A DNA stretch of 64,000 nucleotides from Aaosphaeria pasadenensis. Its lineage: Eukaryota; Ascomycota; Dothideomycetes; Pleosporales. Location: NCBI GenBank assembly GCA_022813625.1, contig JAKLMB010000005.1:558001-622000 (forward strand). The letters run 5' to 3'. The position numbers and the translations under genes were made by a program. Under the pieces are notes generated by a model that saw only the letters and a program-made list of their open reading frames with translations, was not told where the DNA came from and searched no databases. This document shows positions 59,779-64,000 of the stretch, one piece after another; the stretch's first letter is position 1, and each line of letters opens with the position of its first letter.

Positions 59779-59966
59779 TGTGGCGGCGAATAGGCATACG
59801 ATACGCGAGACATCTTTGGTGAATTAATTTCACAAGACGCAGGTAACACGAACGTGATTCTCAGTTGGGGAAGCACTTATTTACGTATGTTGCACGGAAT
59901 TATTAGATGCAGTCAGCCTGACGCCTACGCAATTCCTAGTACCTATTCATTCTGTCTAAGAAGCGT

Positions 59967-61721
59967 TCATCCTCTCCACGACCATGCACCTCCAGGAAAA
60001 CTGAGCCCAAAATTGCCCCCAGAAACCCAAGTCCTGTTCCTGCATTTCTGACAGGTATAACCAAAAGACCGATTGCTGTAGATCACTAGACTTGCCACGC
60101 CCGCTGCATCTAAGACTGGGCGATAAGCATCTCTGCCACAAGTAAGGCAAGGCAGCGCTGTGTGTTTTCCGCTACTTCCATCTTCTTCGTTGTGATCTTC
60201 TTCGTTGTGATCTTCTTCGTTGCGATCTTCTTCGTTGCGATCTTCTTCGTTGCGATCTTCTTCGTTGCGATCTTCTTCGTTGCGATCTTCTTCGTTGTGA
60301 TCTTCTTCGTTGGGGTGTGCCTCTCCTTGTTCTTCTCCTACGTATCTCTGATACCATTGATACTTCTCTTCAAAGGTCTCTGTTGCATTGCCGTCTCTCA
60401 CATGGATGTTTTCCAATCTATATTCCTCTGGAAATATGTCTTCATTCCAATCTTCCTCCTCACAGTCGTCCTCCTCACAGTCTTCCTTCTCACAGTCTTC
60501 CTCCCCATAATCTCCTCCATTATGAATTTCATCGGCTTCGCCGATCCCTATGTGTGTGTGCTCAATTCCATGCGTGCCTGTTCCACCATCAGTTCCTGAG
60601 AAGCCTGTGCTGGTAGGTGCTGTCTCTGCAACATTGCCAGGACTTGGATGAGTTCCCGGGATGCCTGGGTTTCCGTCATCTTGAGGCTCTGGGTGTGAAG
60701 CACTGCTTTGGGAGTTGTAATTTGAGGACTCGGGATGCATGGCGCTGCTCTGGGGCAAAACCTCCTCATTATTGTCATCGGGGCCAGAGTATCCTGCAAT
60801 GCATGCCTCGTTGCCACTGAAGTCCACCACCGCAACGTTACACCATTCTCCGTCATCGCTCTTATAAGAGTCAAGTGTATGAGTTGACTCCACTGAATGA
60901 GCCACCGAATCCAATGAAATGGTAGAGTGCGTTCGCTCATTTTTGAGGGCCCCCTTTCCTTTGTGCAGCTTCATTTGGTTCGTCTGGTTATGGGCATCAG
61001 ACGTTTTCTGTGAAGTTGCCTTTCTCTGTGAATACTTTTTCTTCTTTTGTCTTGACTGAATCCAAATGACCTTCTTACTGGCCGCCAGATCAACGGAGAG
61101 CTCAGCGAGGCGATTTTGAATTTGTATAAAATGCTCCGTGAATAGATTGGTGCTTATTTCTTTAGCGTACACTTCAAAAATGATAAATTTTATTGGTATA
61201 ACTTACTTCCAATGCGATTTGGTCAGCAACAATAGGTTGATTCCGAACATGAATGAATCTCTCGCAGCTGTCGCTTTGTCTGTCAACGTCCGGATATGGG
61301 ATTCATCGACAATTGCCCGGATGGCTGATCCCCGGAAAATGTTCCAGCACTTTATGAAGATATTCTTATGTTTGAAGGTCTCCATTTTCTCAAGAAACAA
61401 CCTTGCATCATTCTCTACAGTCTGAAGGTAGCCTTTATATGTATCTAGGATACGAGTTATGTCTTCCCGAGGCATAGACAAAGTTTTGGGCAAGTCCGCT
61501 TGCTCCAATTGTGCACAGAGCTGTTCGAAACTCTATCTTGTACATTAGCTTATAACAATGTCCGTGATAGATAAATATCTGACCTTTTGGGTGAGTTCCA
61601 GAGTGCTGGTATATTGTATGATCCGGGGTTCCAATAGCTGTTGCGCCTGCGCTCTTTTGTAGATTACGTGGGCTATTGGAACTAAACCAATCGCAAGTGA
61701 CGCTGCTTCAAGTACTGGCAT
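59967..61721 (-). CDS. Helical N-terminal domain, acidic repeat and C-terminal Cys4 protein
   Basis: Exons 61721-61584, 61532-61207 and 61152-59967 join in phase (introns 51 and 54 nt) to give 549 residues. The N-terminus (MPVLEAASLAIGLVPIAHVI) starts a roughly 180-residue helical domain (KGYLQTVENDARLFLEKMET, RIQNRLAEL-like heptads). It resembles the helical N-terminal domains of fungal STAND/HET-type proteins, but I cannot prove membership. A basic patch (RQKKKKYSQRKA), Pro/Gly/Ser-rich linkers and an acidic stretch with DCEEEDC words follow. Then come nine NEED units spaced by Arg or His, encoded by a 15-nt minisatellite. The end is a probable zinc ribbon: CLTC, 30 residues, CQKC. The function is unknown. 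The repeat suggests length variation between strains. Confidence 0.75.
60175..60313. repeat. 15-nt coding minisatellite (NEED repeat)
   Basis: Eight full units TCTTCTTCGTTGYGA and a partial ninth (plus strand) lie inside the gene at 59967-61721. The only variable base is C or T, which changes Arg to His in the encoded Asn-Glu-Glu-Asp-(Arg/His) unit. Confidence 0.95.
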
Positions 61722-62343
61722 CGTGATGGTGCTGTTCTTCGACTCTTTTTTTACTGCATCTAGGTTCGATTCTAGGCCGTAATTTATACCTTTGGAAGAT
61801 GGAGGTGTTGACCTCAAGACTATCAGGCTGAAGTGAGCAGTGAAGTTGTGCGTGCACGATGCCGCGCCATGCATGCATGTCTACATGCATGAGTAAACCA
61901 CTCAAGATACCTTCTCATTGAAGTTGGAGGGTCGGCTACATCTTGACCGGTGCCACGCTGTACGGACATTATACAGCCCCCCGACACTGCCAGCGAGAAT
62001 CGAGCAGGCTGATTCAATTCCAGAAGGCTTTCTCCCCAGAAAGATGAAATTGTAGTTAGCTGCACTGCCCATTCAATCTTTTTGTGATCACACTGAGACT
62101 GCGCAGGCGTATTTGACAATAACGAGTGATCGTGTGCTTTGAGCTGGATGCTCCAATGACGCTGCATTAACAATTGGCTGTATGGTCCATGTGAGCCTTG
62201 TCTACGATAACATACATACAAGGCTTAGACATGTCTGAGTATACCTCGTTTCTACTCGTAGGCTTCCATCGATCAAGGCCATTTTTGTGCCGCACAGCCA
62301 TTTCGATCACATTCGATTGCCAGCCGAGCCAAGGGAGTAAAAA
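61722..62343. other. Unassigned stretch with an open frame of unclear status
   Basis: A 132-codon minus-strand frame (61823-62221) has a coding-like middle (IEWAVQLTTISSFWGESLLE), but no start, splice partner or family can be assigned. It may be a remnant exon. Confidence 0.3.
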
Positions 62344-62581
62344 TCAATAAAATTCAACATAGCCATTCTCATCAAGATCAGTATCTGAGTCTCTCAAATC
62401 CCTTCTCTTAATAGTGTACAAACTATTACCTGCAATATTGATCACCTGCGCTTACCAAGCATTCATGGTTCCCATATAGATTTTGTGGCCAGTGGGACTT
62501 ACACAGTTGCTGAATTTCATCTTTACTGAGCATCAATTGTGCGATTCTCGCGTTCTTAGAAATGGCGATTGGCTTTGCCAT
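62344..62581 (-). CDS. Possible 54-residue two-exon protein with EF-hand-like loop
   Basis: ATG 62581 opens 26 codons (MAKPIAISKNARIAQLMLSK and so on) ending at a perfect GTAAGT donor. A 73-nt intron (62502-62430) ends in TTGCAG. The second exon (62429-62344) joins in phase and ends DTDLDENGYVEFY before TGA. The loop D-L-D-E-N-G-Y-V-E-F matches the first ten positions of an EF-hand loop, but a stop falls where the loop's final Glu should be, so the gene may be truncated. No family recognised and the model is tentative. An ATG two codons upstream is also in frame. Confidence 0.3.
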
Positions 62582-62953
62582 GATCATTTGTGGTAATGTA
62601 TTCTCGCACCATGGTGTGACCTGTACTAGTCGGTCTTAAGGGATCAAATTGTTAAAGGTTAGACGAATGCAGTGACACCTCGACATCATAGCCCTCTGTC
62701 CACTTCAACGTAGATGCTACTACTGAACCAATAGATATAAAAAAACAGAAAAATTGTCTGTATTTTGCTTTGCTCTTTGCACACTTATGACATAGCCAAG
62801 GCTATAAAGAATGTTGGTGAAGTTTCCAACCTCCGACCTTTCTCACTCGCTATCAACACCCACTAACAACACCACCATCTCTCACTCACTCTTTAGGCAT
62901 TTTCCAGCCAAACAACCTAGGAAAAAGGAAGAGAACTGGGCAATAAAAGGGAG

Positions 62954-62961
62954 AAAAAAAA
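62954..62961 (-). terminator. Pol III T-run terminator of 5S copy 2
   Basis: On the minus strand the 5S 3' end runs straight into eight T followed by CTCCC. Confidence 0.7.
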
Positions 62962-63079
62962 CATACAACAGCAGGGATTCGCTGATGGTCACCCACTCAA
63001 CTACTAGTCTGCCGGTACTATGCTTAAGTATGGCTGAGCGAACGGGAAGCCCTGTTTTCATAGTCCAATGGTCATATGT
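62961..63079 (-). rRNA. 5S ribosomal RNA, copy 2
   Basis: 119 nt on the minus strand, the same length as copy 1 and with eight differences from it. Four are transitions (copy 1 C/G, copy 2 T/A on either strand). The other four form two compensatory pairs in helix II: nt 18-19 AT to TA and nt 60-61 AT to TA. Terminal helix, loop E/box C region and T-run are intact. The copies are 5.8 kb apart on the same strand. Confidence 0.93.
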
Positions 63080-63486
63080 GGAAAATTGTCAAAATCTGTC
63101 CACTATATTGCACAAAATACATTTGGAGTGACAGTAGTAGTGAAACGGTAATGATGGGAGGGAAGATAGCAGGTAACATGTAACGGCAGGAATGTGTGTG
63201 TCGTTATATGTTCGTCGTGTGATCGAGATTTACGCGTGAGGTTGTGTTTGTGGCAGGTTGCATGCGGTTGCTTCCCACGAGTGAATGTTTGTGGTGTTTC
63301 TTATCGAGGTTCGAGTTTTAAGATTGGACTCGGAATAGGTACCTTCCCTGGGAAACACCGATATCACTAGGCCGTGCATGATTTATTTCAATAGGGAAAG
63401 TCAAAGTATTCTTAGAGAGAGCCACTTGGGCTGCACACTATCTCGCTAGGTAGCTTGCTGGGTTACTATCAAAAAAATCAATTCGA
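63080..63486. other. Intergenic region, nothing seen
   Basis: 5' flank of 5S copy 2 and 3' flank of the gene at the right edge. No element recognised. Confidence 0.4.
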
Positions 63487-64000
63487 CTACAACTCCAAAT
63501 GCGCACCATGCACCCGCCAGCGCTCTGGTTTTAATACTGTCTCTCGTGCAAACATAGCTGCTCCATGTGCTGCCACATACGCTGGATCTATGCCGCTCAT
63601 GATTTTTGCCCTTTCATTGCCCACCGCCTCGTATGTTATGTTTAGGAGTTCAGTGAAGGCTTCGCCAGGTGCATCTCCAAATCCAACAATAGCTCTAATA
63701 TGTTCCGCTTCAAAGGGCCTGTAAAGGTGACCGCCTCCGGTCTTTATGAAATTCTTGATGGAATCGGATAAGTGTGCACGGTACCTCTTCATTCCAAGGC
63801 TCTGCCTGATTTCAGCTTTTCATTTCGTGAAGAAAGAGGGGATGTTCGCGACTCACTTGACTTAGACGATCTCTACTTCCCTCTCCAAGCGTTTCGAAAT
63901 GCTGGCTACGGATGATTGGAAACAATTGATGCCTTACATCCACCGATGCGAGGTGAAGGTGGAGATAATCATGCTCGTACTCCACAACAAGAAGAAATTT
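63487..64000 (-). CDS. C-terminal part of an Hsp70/actin-fold (ASKHA) like protein, partial
   Basis: Two exons are visible: 64000-63857 (running in from beyond the window) and 63801-63487, with a 55-nt GTGAGT..CAG intron and phase 0. About 152 residues are present. The end reads IRAIVGFGDAPGEAFTELL and GIDPAYVAAHGAAMFARETVL. This matches the C-terminal nucleotide-binding part of fungal Hsp70-like ATPase-fold proteins, where a DP.Y.AA.GAA.FA block is characteristic. Those proteins are common and variable in filamentous fungi and most have no known role. The upstream exon (KFLLVVEYEHDYLHLHLASV) fits the start of an ASKHA beta-sheet. The N-terminal part is outside the window. Confidence 0.7.

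Larger units (their letters stand above)
59300..59966. other. Spacer with three different short tandem repeats
   Basis: It contains a 13-nt triplicate, a 7-nt repeat array and a 22-nt direct duplication, listed separately. No gene seen. Confidence 0.6.

Noticed and set aside
60162..60599. 145-codon plus-strand frame with IFFVA repeats
   Set aside because: Antisense reading of the 15-nt NEED minisatellite. The minus-strand gene has consistent introns and domains.
62811..63131. 106-codon plus-strand open frame
   Set aside because: It is antisense to the second 5S rRNA gene, for the same reason.

Overview
The window reads as nuclear DNA of a filamentous ascomycete (Pezizomycotina). Genes sit on both strands and are split by short introns (about 47-195 nt) with GT..AG ends. 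Dispersed 5S rRNA genes with Pol III T-runs are present, and the gene set is typical of the group: mitochondrial RNA polymerase, CHO2, peroxisomal Lon, ergothioneine synthase Egt1, CYP504-type P450, mitochondrial rhomboid. A member of Leotiomycetes is my best guess, but that is inference from gene style only. Exon joins given below were worked out by hand from splice sites and reading phase.

Layout. 1-134 is the tail of an unidentified gene. 0.4-9.8 kb holds an EasG/NmrA-like reductase (-), a small secreted protein (+), a DHA1 MFS transporter with six exons (+), a secreted CHRD-domain protein (+) and a mitochondrial rhomboid protease (+). 10-13 kb has only doubtful small genes. 13-15.6 kb is a PHD-finger protein (-), followed by about 3 kb without a convincing gene. 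18.6-21.5 kb is peroxisomal Lon (-). 24.2-27.5 kb is CHO2 (-), with a 28-nt micro-exon. 28.8-30.1 kb is an unknown gene (-). 32.5-35.4 kb is egt1 (+). 35.9-37.0 kb is a multi-pass membrane protein (-). 38.2-39.0 kb is a GNAT acetyltransferase (+). 39.6-44.5 kb carries two diverged tandem paralogues of an uncharacterised family (-). 46.4-48.1 kb is the P450 (+), 49-51.2 kb a fungal type II membrane protein resembling glycosyltransferase 2 proteins (+), and 51.9-56.2 kb mitochondrial RNA polymerase (+).

The right end (57-64 kb) looks like an accessory region. It has two 5S rRNA genes (-) flanking a five-exon membrane protein (-), a gene with a helical N-terminus, a 15-bp coding minisatellite and a C-terminal Cys4 site (-), a doubtful 54-codon two-exon gene with an EF-hand-like loop (-), and the end of an Hsp70/actin-fold (ASKHA) type protein running off the window (-). 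Several short tandem repeats lie in this part.

The genes do not form an operon or an obvious biosynthetic cluster. Most are housekeeping genes (phospholipid methylation, peroxisomal and mitochondrial proteolysis, mitochondrial transcription, ergothioneine) interspersed with lineage-specific ones. The signals I find most worth a second look are the compensatory base changes between the two 5S genes, the helical/repeat/Cys4 protein, and the tandem paralogue pair that shares an upstream CCCATGGG-containing element.
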